Source of the DNA: Micromonospora sp. CB01531
GTDB taxonomy: Bacteria > Actinomycetota > Actinomycetes > Mycobacteriales > Micromonosporaceae
Length of the DNA stretch: 64,000 nt
Reading direction: 5' to 3'
Assembly (NCBI RefSeq): GCF_001905095.1
Contig: NZ_LWLS01000127.1
Location: 186,001-250,000, forward strand
Each line of letters opens with the position of its first letter. Position 1 is the first letter of the stretch. The notes under the pieces are model-generated. The model was given only the letters and a program-made list of their open reading frames with translations. It had not been told where the DNA came from and made no database searches. Below, in pieces: positions 20,684 to 28,700 of this stretch. The translations under genes were made by a program, and so were the position numbers.

Positions 20684-22132
20684 TCAGCCGGCGGCGGAGC
20701 CGACCCGCTCGGCCGGGCCGGTGCCGTCCGTGCCGTCGCCGCTCGCCGGGCCCGCGACGGGTTCCTCCGGGCTCGGGAACCACAGCTCGGCGACCAGCCC
20801 CCGGGGCCGGCCCTGGCGCATCGTCAACCGGCCGTCAGAGGCGTCGACCAGCACCGCCACGATGGTCAGCCCCAGCCCGGCCCCGTCCACGTTCTGCACG
20901 TCGGGCGCCCGCCAGAATCGCTCGGTGGCCTGGTCGAGCTGGCTGGCCGTCATGCCCGGGCCGGTGTCCCGCACCTGCAGCGCGATTCCGCCGTCGGCGG
21001 GGCGTACCGCCACGGTCACCTCTTCCCCGGTACCGCTGAACTTGACCGCGTTGTCGATCAGCGCATCGAGCGCCTGGTCGATCGCGGTCGGCACGGTCCG
21101 GGCGTACGCGGGCGCCGCGGCCGCGTCCAGCCGGAGGGTGACCGACCGGTGCCGGGCCAGCGGCAGCCAGGCCGCCACCCGGGAGGCTGCGACCTCGGCG
21201 GCGTCCACGGTGACGCGCTGGTTCTCCGCCCGTTCGGCCCGGGCCAGGGTGAGCAGGGCGTCGAGCAGGGTGGCCAGCCGGTCGGTCTCCTCCAGCGCCA
21301 GCCGGTGCTCGGCGCGGCCGTCGTCGTCGGTCAGGCTCGGTCCCAGCTCCTCCACCCGCAGCCGCAGCGCGGTCAGCGGGTTGCGCAGCTGGTGGCTGGC
21401 GTGCGCCACGAACGCCCGCTGCCGGTCCATCACGTCGGAGACCGCGTCGGCCATGTTGTTGAAGCTCGCCGCCAGCCGGCGCAGCTCGGGCGGACCGAGC
21501 CGGGGGCGTACCCGGGCGGTGCGGTCGCCCTCGGCGATCTCGTGGGTCACCGCGTCCAGCTCGGTGACCGGGCGCAGCACCCAGCCGGCCAGTCCGAACG
21601 CGGTGGAGATGCAGGCCAGCACCACGAGCAGGCCGATCGCGGTGAGCAGCAGCCACCAGGAGGCCACGGTACGTCGGACCTTGCCGGCCGGGGTCGCGGT
21701 GACCACCGCGCCGAGCACCTCGCCGCCGTCGGTGACCGGGACCGCCACCACGACCGGTTCGTTCACCCAGGGCCACACCGAGTCGGGCCCGCTGAACTGC
21801 TGGCCGGCCAGCGCGGTGTCCAGAGCGACGGCGGTGCCCGAGCCGGGCTGCCAGCTCACCGAGGCGGTCACGGTACCGCCCTCCCGGTCGACCAGTGCGG
21901 CCGCGATGCCGTACAGGTCGTCGTAGGCGGCCAGCTCGCTGTCGAGCGGGCCGGGCCCGCCGCCGCGCAGCGCCGGGCCGCCCAGCGAGGCGAACCGGGT
22001 GGCGTCGGCGAGCCGGTCGGCGCGGACCCGGTCGGTCTCCCGGGTGGCCAGGGTGACCGCCAGCGGCGTCTCCAGGGCCATCAGCACCAGCACCATCAGC
22101 AGCAGATAGCTGATCACCAGCCGGCGGCGCAC
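20684..22132 (-). CDS. Sensor histidine kinase with HAMP domain
   Basis: A 482-residue membrane kinase. TM1 is at residues about 5-29 and TM2 at about 159-186, bounding a ~130-residue extracytoplasmic sensor domain. A HAMP linker follows (RPVTELDAVTHEIAEGDRTA), then the phosphoacceptor His247 in ASHQLRNPLTALRLRVEELG and the ATPase boxes DALIDNAVKFS and DTGPGMTASQLDQ. The H-box reads SHQLRNPLT where SHELRTPLT is usual. It is 10 bp downstream of the response regulator gene. The signal is unknown, but the convergent TAXI lipoprotein is a candidate ligand presenter. Confidence 0.93.
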   Translation of the reverse strand: MRRRLVISYLLLMVLVLMALETPLAVTLATRETDRVRADRLADATRFASLGGPALRGGGPGPLDSELAAYDDLYGIAAALVDREGGTVTASVSWQPGSGTAVALDTALAGQQFSGPDSVWPWVNEPVVVAVPVTDGGEVLGAVVTATPAGKVRRTVASWWLLLTAIGLLVVLACISTAFGLAGWVLRPVTELDAVTHEIAEGDRTARVRPRLGPPELRRLAASFNNMADAVSDVMDRQRAFVAHASHQLRNPLTALRLRVEELGPSLTDDDGRAEHRLALEETDRLATLLDALLTLARAERAENQRVTVDAAEVAASRVAAWLPLARHRSVTLRLDAAAAPAYARTVPTAIDQALDALIDNAVKFSGTGEEVTVAVRPADGGIALQVRDTGPGMTASQLDQATERFWRAPDVQNVDGAGLGLTIVAVLVDASDGRLTMRQGRPRGLVAELWFPSPEEPVAGPASGDGTDGTGPAERVGSAAG

Positions 22133-22142
22133 CCCGGCCCCC

Positions 22143-22799
22143 TCACTCGCCGCGGAGCCGGTAGCCGACCCCGCGTACGGTCTCCACCAGCTTCGGGTCG
22201 CCGAGCTTGCCCCGCAGCGAGCCGACGTGCACCTCGACCGTGTGCCGGTCCGCCCAGGTGGTGCCCCAGACGTCGAGCAGGATCCGGTCCCGCGGCACGG
22301 CCACGCCGGGCTGCCGGGCCAGGGAGACCAGGATGTCGAACTCCTTGCGGGTGAGCGCCACCGCTCGGCCGGCCACGCTGACCGTCCGGCCGCCCACGTC
22401 GATGCGGACCGCGCCCGCCTCGATCAGGTTGCGCTCCGGCACGGTGTGCGCCGCCCGCCGCAGCACCGCCTCGATGCGCGCCTGGAGCTCGACCATCGAG
22501 AACGGCTTGACCACGTAGTCGTCGGCGCCCAGCCGGAGGCCGAGCACCCGGTCGCGTTCCTCGCCCCGGGCGGTCACCGCGATGATGCCGAGCTGGCTGC
22601 TGCGCCGGCGCAGTTCCCGGCACAGGTCGGTGCCGTCGCCGTCGGGCAGGGTCAGGTCGAGCAGCACCAGATCGCAGGGGGCGGCGGAGAGGGCGGCTTC
22701 CACGGTGGCGGCGTGCTCCACCTCGTAGCCCCGCCGGATCAGTGCGGAGGACAGGGCGCCGGCCACCCGACGATCGTCCTCGACCAGGAGGATCCGCAC
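22143..22799 (-). CDS. OmpR/PhoB-family response regulator
   Basis: A 218-residue two-domain regulator. The receiver domain has the acidic pair in LLVEDDRRV, the phosphorylation site Asp48 in LVLLDLTLPDGDG, and the conserved Lys in VVKPFSMVELQ. The C-terminal winged helix (ALTRKEFDILVSLARQPG...GSLRGKLGD...GVGYRL) binds DNA. A longer start at 22835 is possible, but GTG at 22799 follows ACGGAGG with good spacing and begins exactly at the first strand (VRILLVEDD). It is first in an operon with the kinase. Confidence 0.94.
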   Translation of the reverse strand: MRILLVEDDRRVAGALSSALIRRGYEVEHAATVEAALSAAPCDLVLLDLTLPDGDGTDLCRELRRRSSQLGIIAVTARGEERDRVLGLRLGADDYVVKPFSMVELQARIEAVLRRAAHTVPERNLIEAGAVRIDVGGRTVSVAGRAVALTRKEFDILVSLARQPGVAVPRDRILLDVWGTTWADRHTVEVHVGSLRGKLGDPKLVETVRGVGYRLRGE

Positions 22800-22904
22800 C
22801 CGTGCCTCCGTTCCCTCTACCTGCTGCCCACGCATCGTGGCAGACGTGCGCGCGCGACGGGAGCCCCAGGCACGTCGTGGGTACGGCGGGCCGGGCCGGT
22901 GGGC

Positions 22905-22910
22905 TATGGT
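22905..22910 (+). promoter_or_regulatory. -10-like box for leaderless PIG-V-like gene
   Basis: TATGGT lies eight nucleotides before the GTG at 22919, with no Shine-Dalgarno sequence. It lies in the 119-bp spacer between this gene and the divergent response regulator. Confidence 0.4.
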
Positions 22911-22918
22911 TCTGCCTT

Positions 22919-24184
22919 GTGTCCGCTCCCGCCCCCGCGCACGACGAGCCGGCGTTCGCTCCCGACGTCGACGCCCCCACCGCCCTTCGGCAACGGCCCG
23001 GGGACCCGGGATCGCGCGCCGACGCGGAGGGCCGGACGGAGGCCGCGGCCGCGGAACGTCCGGGGCGGCCCTGGCACCGGCACCCGGCGGTGGCGCCGGT
23101 CGCGCTCTACGCCCTGCTGCGGCTCGGCGGGCTGGTCGTCCTCGGGCTCTTCGCCCACCGGTCCGGCGCGGACTTCTGGTCGCTGCTGCACAGCCGGTTC
23201 GACGGCATCTGGTACGTGGGGATCGCCGACGACGGATACGACACCGGGATGGTCGGCAACCACCCGAAGTCCCACAGCACGCTACCGAACCTGCCGTTCT
23301 TCCCGCTCTATCCGGGGCTGATCGCGGCGGTCGCCGCCGTCACCCCGTTCTCGACCCAGGTCGCCGCGCTGATCGTCTCCTGGGCGGCCGGCCTGGCCGC
23401 CGCCTGGGGCATCTACGCCGTCGGCGCGCACCTCGGCTCGCGCAAGGTGGGCCTGATCCTGGTGGCCCTCTGGGCGGTCCTGCCGCACGCCGTCGTGCAG
23501 AACATGGCCTACACGGAGACGGTGTTCACCGCGCTCGTCGCGTGGACGCTCTACGCGCTGCTGCGCCGGCAGTGGCTGACCGCCGGCCTGCTCTGCCTGG
23601 TCGCCGGCCTCTCCCGGCCGACCGCCACGACCCTGATCGCGGCGGTCGGGGTGGCCGCTCTGGTGGCGATCGTCCGCCGCCAGGACGGCTGGCGGCCGTG
23701 GGTGGCGGGGCTGCTTGCCCCACTCGGCTACCTGGGTTACCTGGCCTGGATCGGGCACCGCCTCGGCCGGGTCGACGCCTACTTCGAGATGCAGGAGAAG
23801 TACTGGCGGATCGGCTTTGACGGCGGCGTCTCGACGGCCAGGACGCTGAAGAAGGTGCTGGTCGAGCCGGCCTCGCTGCCGATGTACGTGTCCACCCTGC
23901 TGCTGGGTGTCGCGGTGGTGCTGATCGCGCTGCTCGTGCTGCACCGCTACCCGCTGCCCCTGGTGGTCTACTCGATCACGTTCTTCCTGCTCAGCATCGG
24001 CACGGAGAACTACTACTGGGCGAAGGGCCGCTACCTGATGCCCGCCTTCACGCTGCTCCTGCCGGTCGCCGTGGGGCTGGCGAAGGCGCGGCGGAGCACC
24101 ATGCTGGCCGTGTTCGCGTTTCTCGTGGTCGTCTCCGCGGGTTACGGCGTCTACCTGAGCCTGATCTGGAAGTGGTCGCCCTGA
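22919..24184 (+). CDS. PIG-V/GPI-mannosyltransferase-like integral membrane glycosyltransferase
   Basis: A 421-residue membrane protein with about eight to ten helices after a ~55-residue hydrophilic, Pro/Ala-rich N-terminus. The first outer loop holds FDGIWYVGIADDGYD and then LPFFPLYPGLI, the two signatures of the PIG-V family of dolichol-phosphate-mannose-type GT-C enzymes. ENYYWAKGRYLMPAF near the C-terminus is also typical. It probably transfers mannose or a related sugar from a polyprenyl-phosphate donor to an envelope glycoconjugate. It precedes the polysaccharide island and may act with it. The start is placed at GTG 22919 because upstream codons overlap the divergent regulator. Confidence 0.8.
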   Translation: MSAPAPAHDEPAFAPDVDAPTALRQRPGDPGSRADAEGRTEAAAAERPGRPWHRHPAVAPVALYALLRLGGLVVLGLFAHRSGADFWSLLHSRFDGIWYVGIADDGYDTGMVGNHPKSHSTLPNLPFFPLYPGLIAAVAAVTPFSTQVAALIVSWAAGLAAAWGIYAVGAHLGSRKVGLILVALWAVLPHAVVQNMAYTETVFTALVAWTLYALLRRQWLTAGLLCLVAGLSRPTATTLIAAVGVAALVAIVRRQDGWRPWVAGLLAPLGYLGYLAWIGHRLGRVDAYFEMQEKYWRIGFDGGVSTARTLKKVLVEPASLPMYVSTLLLGVAVVLIALLVLHRYPLPLVVYSITFFLLSIGTENYYWAKGRYLMPAFTLLLPVAVGLAKARRSTMLAVFAFLVVVSAGYGVYLSLIWKWSP

Positions 24185-24427
24185 CCGCTGGCGCTTCGTC
24201 GGGTGCCGCCGCCCACAGTCGCTGACGGACCACCGGGCGCCGACGTGCTGTCGGCGTTGCTCGACTGCGGGCTCGGTATGCTACGCGAGCCCGATCACCG
24301 GCCGGCCGACGCCGCCGCCGGGTGTCGGCTGGTCCCGGCCCGCGCGGTCGCCTCGGTCCCCCGGGCGCGGTCCGACGCACGGCTCCGATGGCGCGACGGC
24401 GCGCCCTGCGACGATGCGAGTTGAAGG

Positions 24428-24970
24428 ATGACTGACACCAACGACCGTTCCCCGTCCGTGTTCGTCCACCCGACGGCCGAGGTGGAGGACGGTGCCCAGG
24501 TCGGCGACGGCACCAAGGTCTGGCACCTGGCCCACATCCGGTCGAGCGCCCAGGTCGGTGCCGGTTGTGTGATCGGGCGCAACGTGTACGTCGACGCGAA
24601 CGTCACCGTCGGCGACCGCGTCAAGATCCAGAACAACGTCTCGGTCTACCAGGGCGTCACCATCGAGGACGAGGTCTTCGTCGGCCCGTCCGCGGTGTTC
24701 ACCAACGACTTCCGCCCGCGCGCCCAGAACCCGGACTGGACGATCACCCCGACCCTGGTCCGCCGGGGCGCCTCGATCGGCGCCAACGCCACCCTGGTCT
24801 GCGGCATCGAGGTCGGCGAGTACGCCATGATCGCCGCCGGTTCCGTGGTCACCAAGGACGTCAAGCCGTACCAGCTGGTGGTCGGCAACCCGGCGCGCCC
24901 GAAGGGCTGGGTCGACGAGAAGGGCGAGGTCGTCTCCCGGGACGTCGACAACCCCCCGGCGCAGCACTGA
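24428..24970 (+). CDS. Hexapeptide-repeat sugar N-acetyltransferase, WbpD/WlbB-like
   Basis: A 180-residue left-handed beta-helix acyltransferase. Repeats of the [LIV]GxxxxI type run through residues about 10-160 (VGDGTKVWHLAHI, IGRNVYVDANVTVGDRVKIQ, VFVGPSAVFTNDFRPRAQNP). The NNVSVYQGV and FTNDFRPRA stretches are typical of UDP-3-amino-2-acetamido-uronate N-acetyltransferases, which use acetyl-CoA. With the dehydrogenases, aminotransferase and 2-epimerase elsewhere in the locus it completes a UDP-ManNAc3NAcA route. GAAGG precedes the ATG. It stands alone on the plus strand, separated from its pathway partners. Confidence 0.88.
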   Translation: MTDTNDRSPSVFVHPTAEVEDGAQVGDGTKVWHLAHIRSSAQVGAGCVIGRNVYVDANVTVGDRVKIQNNVSVYQGVTIEDEVFVGPSAVFTNDFRPRAQNPDWTITPTLVRRGASIGANATLVCGIEVGEYAMIAAGSVVTKDVKPYQLVVGNPARPKGWVDEKGEVVSRDVDNPPAQH

Positions 24971-24975
24971 CGGCA

Positions 24976-25012
24976 CCGGTGGCCGGCCGGGAACTCCCGA
25001 GCCGGCCACCGG
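24976..25012. terminator. Bidirectional terminator hairpin
   Basis: CCGGTGGCCGGC and GCCGGCCACCGG are perfect 12-bp arms, with an inner CGGGA/TCCCG stem. It fills the 50-bp gap between the convergent acetyltransferase and glycosyltransferase genes. Confidence 0.7.
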
Positions 25013-25020
25013 CCCCACCG

Positions 25021-27213
25021 CTACTCGAAGCCGTGCAGCGAGGTGGTGACGACGAGATCGGGGTGCCGGCGGGCGAGCTGCCAACCGACCGTCACCCCGT
25101 AGGTGCCCGCCACCACGACCCGGCGGGTGCGGGTCAGGTCCAGCTTGGGCAGCACGTCGCGTCGAACGACGCGCCACATGATTCTCGGCCGCACGATCCG
25201 GTAACCCCGCTCGAAGCCGGAGTCGTGCACCAGCCTCGCCAGCTTCCGGTGCGCCCGCTGTGCGTTCAGGACGCCGAGCTCGGGCCAGATGGACTCCTGC
25301 CGGCGGGTGCGCTTCCGGACCGCGGACAGCACCTTGCCGGGCACCCGGTAGACGATGGCCTGCTCGACGCGAAGCATCGGACGGCGGGACTCTGCCACGT
25401 CGATCGGGTGGACACGCAGCCGGTGGTCCCGTGCCGCCTCCCGCCACAGGTTCGCGTCGTGGGTGATGACGTCGACGCCGAAGCCCGCCGCGGCGGCGCG
25501 CAGGGCGAAGTCCCGGGCCGGGTAGAACCTGGGTGCGTTGATCGCGACGAGGACGATCCGTTCCGCCGCGGACGTCGCCGGGGTGGCAGTCGCAGCCGGT
25601 TCGGGACCGGCCGCCGCCGGGCCACCCGGGCGAGCCGGGGCCGTCACGGGGGCCGAATCCGGGACCTGTTCGCCGGTCAACTGAGGCAGTACGGCCGGCG
25701 CCTCGTACCGCGCCTGGAGCGCCGCCCGGGCGGCGCTCACGTCGGCGCTGCCGAGGTGCGCGCCCAGACGGCGGTAGCCGTCCACCATCCCCGAGGCGTC
25801 CTGCGCCGTCTCGACCAGCGTCCCGGCCACTTCGGACAGCACGGCCAGCATGGGCTCGGTGGGCGCCTCGACGGCCGCCAGCAGGGGCGTGCCGGTGGCG
25901 ACGGCCTCGACCAGGAGTTCGCCGAGCCCCTCCGGCTGGCCGGCGTGCACCAGGAGGTCATGCCCGTGCAGCAGGTCGGCAAAAGCGGTGTGCGGCACCG
26001 GGGGCACGAAGGTGACCCGGTCGCGTAGCTTGAGCTCCTTGATGCGGTCCGTCACCCGGTGCCCCGTCGTGGCGGCGTCGACGAGGGTCAGCGTCACCTG
26101 CGGATCCGCCGCGGCGACCTCGGCGAACGCCTCCAGGGCCACCGAGAGGCCCCGCCGCTGAAGGAGCGGGCCGACGTGCAGCCAGCGGCGCAACTGCGCC
26201 GGCGGCGTGGACCGCGCGGGCAGGATGTCGAAGTCGACGATCTTCGGCACGACCCGGAGCTTGTCCAGGTGCGCGGGGAAGTTCGCGCCGAGGATCTCGG
26301 ACAGGAACGGGCTGGTGCAGACCACCTCGTCGGCCCGCTCCAGCACCCTCTCGTAGCGTTCCCGGGTCGCCGGCTGGGCCAGCATCTGCGCCAGCAGCGG
26401 CGAGGACTCGATCACCACGATGCGGGCGTCGGGCCGGGCCAGGGCGGTCGCCACCACCCCGCCGAACATGCCGCCGTGCGCGTGCACCACCGGCGCCTCG
26501 ATCCGGCCGGTGGGCAGCGCGGCGCGCACCGCGTCGAGGTGCGCGTCGGCCCGGGCGACGAACTCCCGGGGCCGGGCCAGCAGGGGTACTGCCATCCGGG
26601 TCAGTTCGGCCTCGGGTTCGTCGAGCACCACCGCGGCGTCGACGAGCCGGGCCAGCCGCTCCAGCGTCACGGTGACCAGCGGCGCCGCCGACGAGGAGGA
26701 GGACGTCGGCCACTCCTCCGTGTGCAGCACGGACACCCGGTCGTACCGCTGCCCGAGCGCGGCCACCGCGGCGCGGACGAACGTGCCGGCGAGCGGATCC
26801 GCCGGTGACGGATACCAGGGAGTGACGACGGCGAGGTCGGCAGCAGCCGGCCGGCGCGCCTCGTCCACGACCGGCTCGAACCGGACCGGCAGGTCCCGCC
26901 GGCGGCGGCGCGCCGCGTACGCCACCGGCACGGCCTCCGGATCGCCGGCAACCAGGAGATCGACTCCGGCCAGCAGACCGCGCTGGCCCAGCACGATGCG
27001 GCGGGCGGCATGCACCGCCTGCCGGGGGTCCCGGGGGACCCGATGCACGGTGGCGGCGGCGGGCAGGTCGACGCCGGTCCACTCCGGCACGTCGGCCACG
27101 ACGGCCAGCACCTGGTGCCCCTGGTCGACCAGCTGGGTGAGGTGAGCGGCGGCGGCACTCACGCGGGTGCTACCGAGCGCCAGGTAGACGACGTTGTGAT
27201 CGGCAGTCGTCAC
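25021..27213 (-). CDS. Three-module glycosyltransferase fusion (module A - GT4 - module B)
   Basis: A 730-residue cytoplasmic protein. The middle (about 135-520) is a GT4 transferase: VVTPWYPSPADPLAGTFVRA, HAHGGMFGG, WLHVGPLLQRRGLSVALEAF and HAGQPEGLGELLVEAVATG (E-x7-E). On either side lies a Rossmann-like module: A (about 1-130; VVYLALGSTRVSAAAAHLTQ ... LLVAGDPEAVPVAYAA) and B (about 555-730; RIVLVAINAPRFYPARDFAL ... RVEQAIVYRVPG). Both resemble the stand-alone protein at 38410-38946, and the GT4 part resembles the gene next to it (37176-38417). It is the last gene of a five-gene minus-strand operon, overlapping the preceding gene by 4 bp. Donor and acceptor are unknown. Confidence 0.85.
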   Translation of the reverse strand: MTTADHNVVYLALGSTRVSAAAAHLTQLVDQGHQVLAVVADVPEWTGVDLPAAATVHRVPRDPRQAVHAARRIVLGQRGLLAGVDLLVAGDPEAVPVAYAARRRRRDLPVRFEPVVDEARRPAAADLAVVTPWYPSPADPLAGTFVRAAVAALGQRYDRVSVLHTEEWPTSSSSSAAPLVTVTLERLARLVDAAVVLDEPEAELTRMAVPLLARPREFVARADAHLDAVRAALPTGRIEAPVVHAHGGMFGGVVATALARPDARIVVIESSPLLAQMLAQPATRERYERVLERADEVVCTSPFLSEILGANFPAHLDKLRVVPKIVDFDILPARSTPPAQLRRWLHVGPLLQRRGLSVALEAFAEVAAADPQVTLTLVDAATTGHRVTDRIKELKLRDRVTFVPPVPHTAFADLLHGHDLLVHAGQPEGLGELLVEAVATGTPLLAAVEAPTEPMLAVLSEVAGTLVETAQDASGMVDGYRRLGAHLGSADVSAARAALQARYEAPAVLPQLTGEQVPDSAPVTAPARPGGPAAAGPEPAATATPATSAAERIVLVAINAPRFYPARDFALRAAAAGFGVDVITHDANLWREAARDHRLRVHPIDVAESRRPMLRVEQAIVYRVPGKVLSAVRKRTRRQESIWPELGVLNAQRAHRKLARLVHDSGFERGYRIVRPRIMWRVVRRDVLPKLDLTRTRRVVVAGTYGVTVGWQLARRHPDLVVTTSLHGFE

Positions 27214-28661
27214 CGGGATCCCTCCGCGAGTCGGCGCAGCCGTGCCTCCCAGGGACCGAGCGTGGCCGCCCGGGTGTAGGTGTGCGCATGGCGAAGCGCG
27301 GCCTCATGGGTGTCCCGGTCGACGTCCCGGGCGGCCTTGGCAGCTGCCACGAACGAGTGGGCGACGCAGTCGGCGTCGAGCCGTGGACCGGCGAACCAGA
27401 GGGGATAGCCCTCCAGCACCTCGACCGCCGCGATCTCCGGCTCGTGCACCGACACGATCGGCTTGCCGGAAGCCATGTACTCGAAAACCTTTCCGGAGGT
27501 GACGTAGCGGGCGCCGGGCACGCAGAAGACCAGGCCGTCGGTCTGCGCGTACACCCCGGCCGCCTCGGCCTTGCCGAAGGCGCCCCGGTAGCGCACGCCC
27601 ATGTCCTCCTCCTCGGCGATCCGCTGCCGCAGGGGCGGCGCGTTGTCGGGGAAGAATCCCAGGTGGCCGTGGATGTCCAGCTCGGCATCGGCGAGCAGCG
27701 GATGCTGCCGGGCCTGCCGCCACCCGGCGAAGAGCACGTCGAGGGGGAGGTACGAGGTCACGGTGCCGACGTAGGCGAACCGCAGCGGCTTGTTCGGGTC
27801 CGGCACGGTGTGCTCCGGCCGGCCGAGGATCTCCGGCTCCCAGCCGTTCGGCACCACCTGCATCCGGTCCGCCGCGAACGGGTAGCGCTCGGCGTGCCAG
27901 CGCCGCATCCCGTCGTTGACGAAGACGATCTCGGCCGCGTCGCGCAGGATCCGGGCCTCCCACCGCATCGCCTTGCCGCCCTCGGGCACCGAGAGCTCCT
28001 CGGTGAACTGGTTGAAGGTCCAGGCATCCCGGTAGTCGACCACGTAGGGCACCCGGAAGGCGCGGCCGAGCAGCCTCGCCGCAGCGAACGAGACGAACGG
28101 GTTGCCGGTCGCCAGGACAAGGTCGAACCGCTGCTCGCTGTGCAGCCGCCGCGCGGCCCGGAAGACGCCGGGCATCCAGCCGAGATAAGGCTCGGGGAAG
28201 ATGGCCTTCTGCAGCGCCGCGTGTAGCCGGTCGGAGAGCATCGGGAAGTTCGCCCGCAGCCGGCCGAACTTGCGCAGGTCCGTCTCCCAGTGGCGCATGT
28301 TCATCGCGGGACGCTCGACGCGTACCCGCGGGTCGACCGTCGCCTCCAGCGTCTCGTCGCTGGCGTCGGACAGATAGTGGGTGAAGAATTCCCTCGGTGC
28401 CGTCAGCACCGTCACATCCCAGCCGGCCTGGGCCAGGTGGTTGGCGGTGGCGCGGGCGCGGAACACGCCGCTGGCCCGGCTGGGCGGGAAGTAGAAGGAC
28501 AGGTAGAGAATCCGGGGGCGCGTTTCCGTCGCACCGGTTGCCGCGTCGATGGCGCTGTCACTCCTCGTCTGGCCCCGACTCACCGGGCCTCCCGCGCTGG
28601 CCGCGGTGGCACCGCGACCGGCCCCGGAGGTCCGGGCGTTCGGGTTCGGATCAGGTCCCAT
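27210..28661 (-). CDS. GT4 family glycosyltransferase
   Basis: A 483-residue transferase with a ~48-residue low-complexity N-terminus before RILYLSFYFPPSRASGVFRA, which starts the acceptor domain. VPYVVDYRDAW closes the N-domain. The donor domain has VVPNGWEPEIL, RFAYVGTVTSYLPLDVLFAG and KVFEYMASGKPIVSVHEPE. The SFYFPPxxASGVxR start is typical of capsule and sugar-polymer GT4 enzymes. The downstream fusion gene starts inside its stop codon (ATGA overlap). It begins 39 bp after the dehydrogenase gene, so it is in the same operon. The N-terminal extension may mean a later start (about residue 45), although no better ribosome site was found. Confidence 0.85.
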   Translation of the reverse strand: MGPDPNPNARTSGAGRGATAASAGGPVSRGQTRSDSAIDAATGATETRPRILYLSFYFPPSRASGVFRARATANHLAQAGWDVTVLTAPREFFTHYLSDASDETLEATVDPRVRVERPAMNMRHWETDLRKFGRLRANFPMLSDRLHAALQKAIFPEPYLGWMPGVFRAARRLHSEQRFDLVLATGNPFVSFAAARLLGRAFRVPYVVDYRDAWTFNQFTEELSVPEGGKAMRWEARILRDAAEIVFVNDGMRRWHAERYPFAADRMQVVPNGWEPEILGRPEHTVPDPNKPLRFAYVGTVTSYLPLDVLFAGWRQARQHPLLADAELDIHGHLGFFPDNAPPLRQRIAEEEDMGVRYRGAFGKAEAAGVYAQTDGLVFCVPGARYVTSGKVFEYMASGKPIVSVHEPEIAAVEVLEGYPLWFAGPRLDADCVAHSFVAAAKAARDVDRDTHEAALRHAHTYTRAATLGPWEARLRRLAEGSR

Positions 28662-28700
28662 GGAGTTGACCCGGGCGGGACGTACCCGCCCGGGATCAGA

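Noticed and set aside
24203..24424. 73-codon frame upstream of the acetyltransferase
   Set aside because: No ribosome site, odd composition, and it ends just before the real gene. Treated as non-coding spacer.
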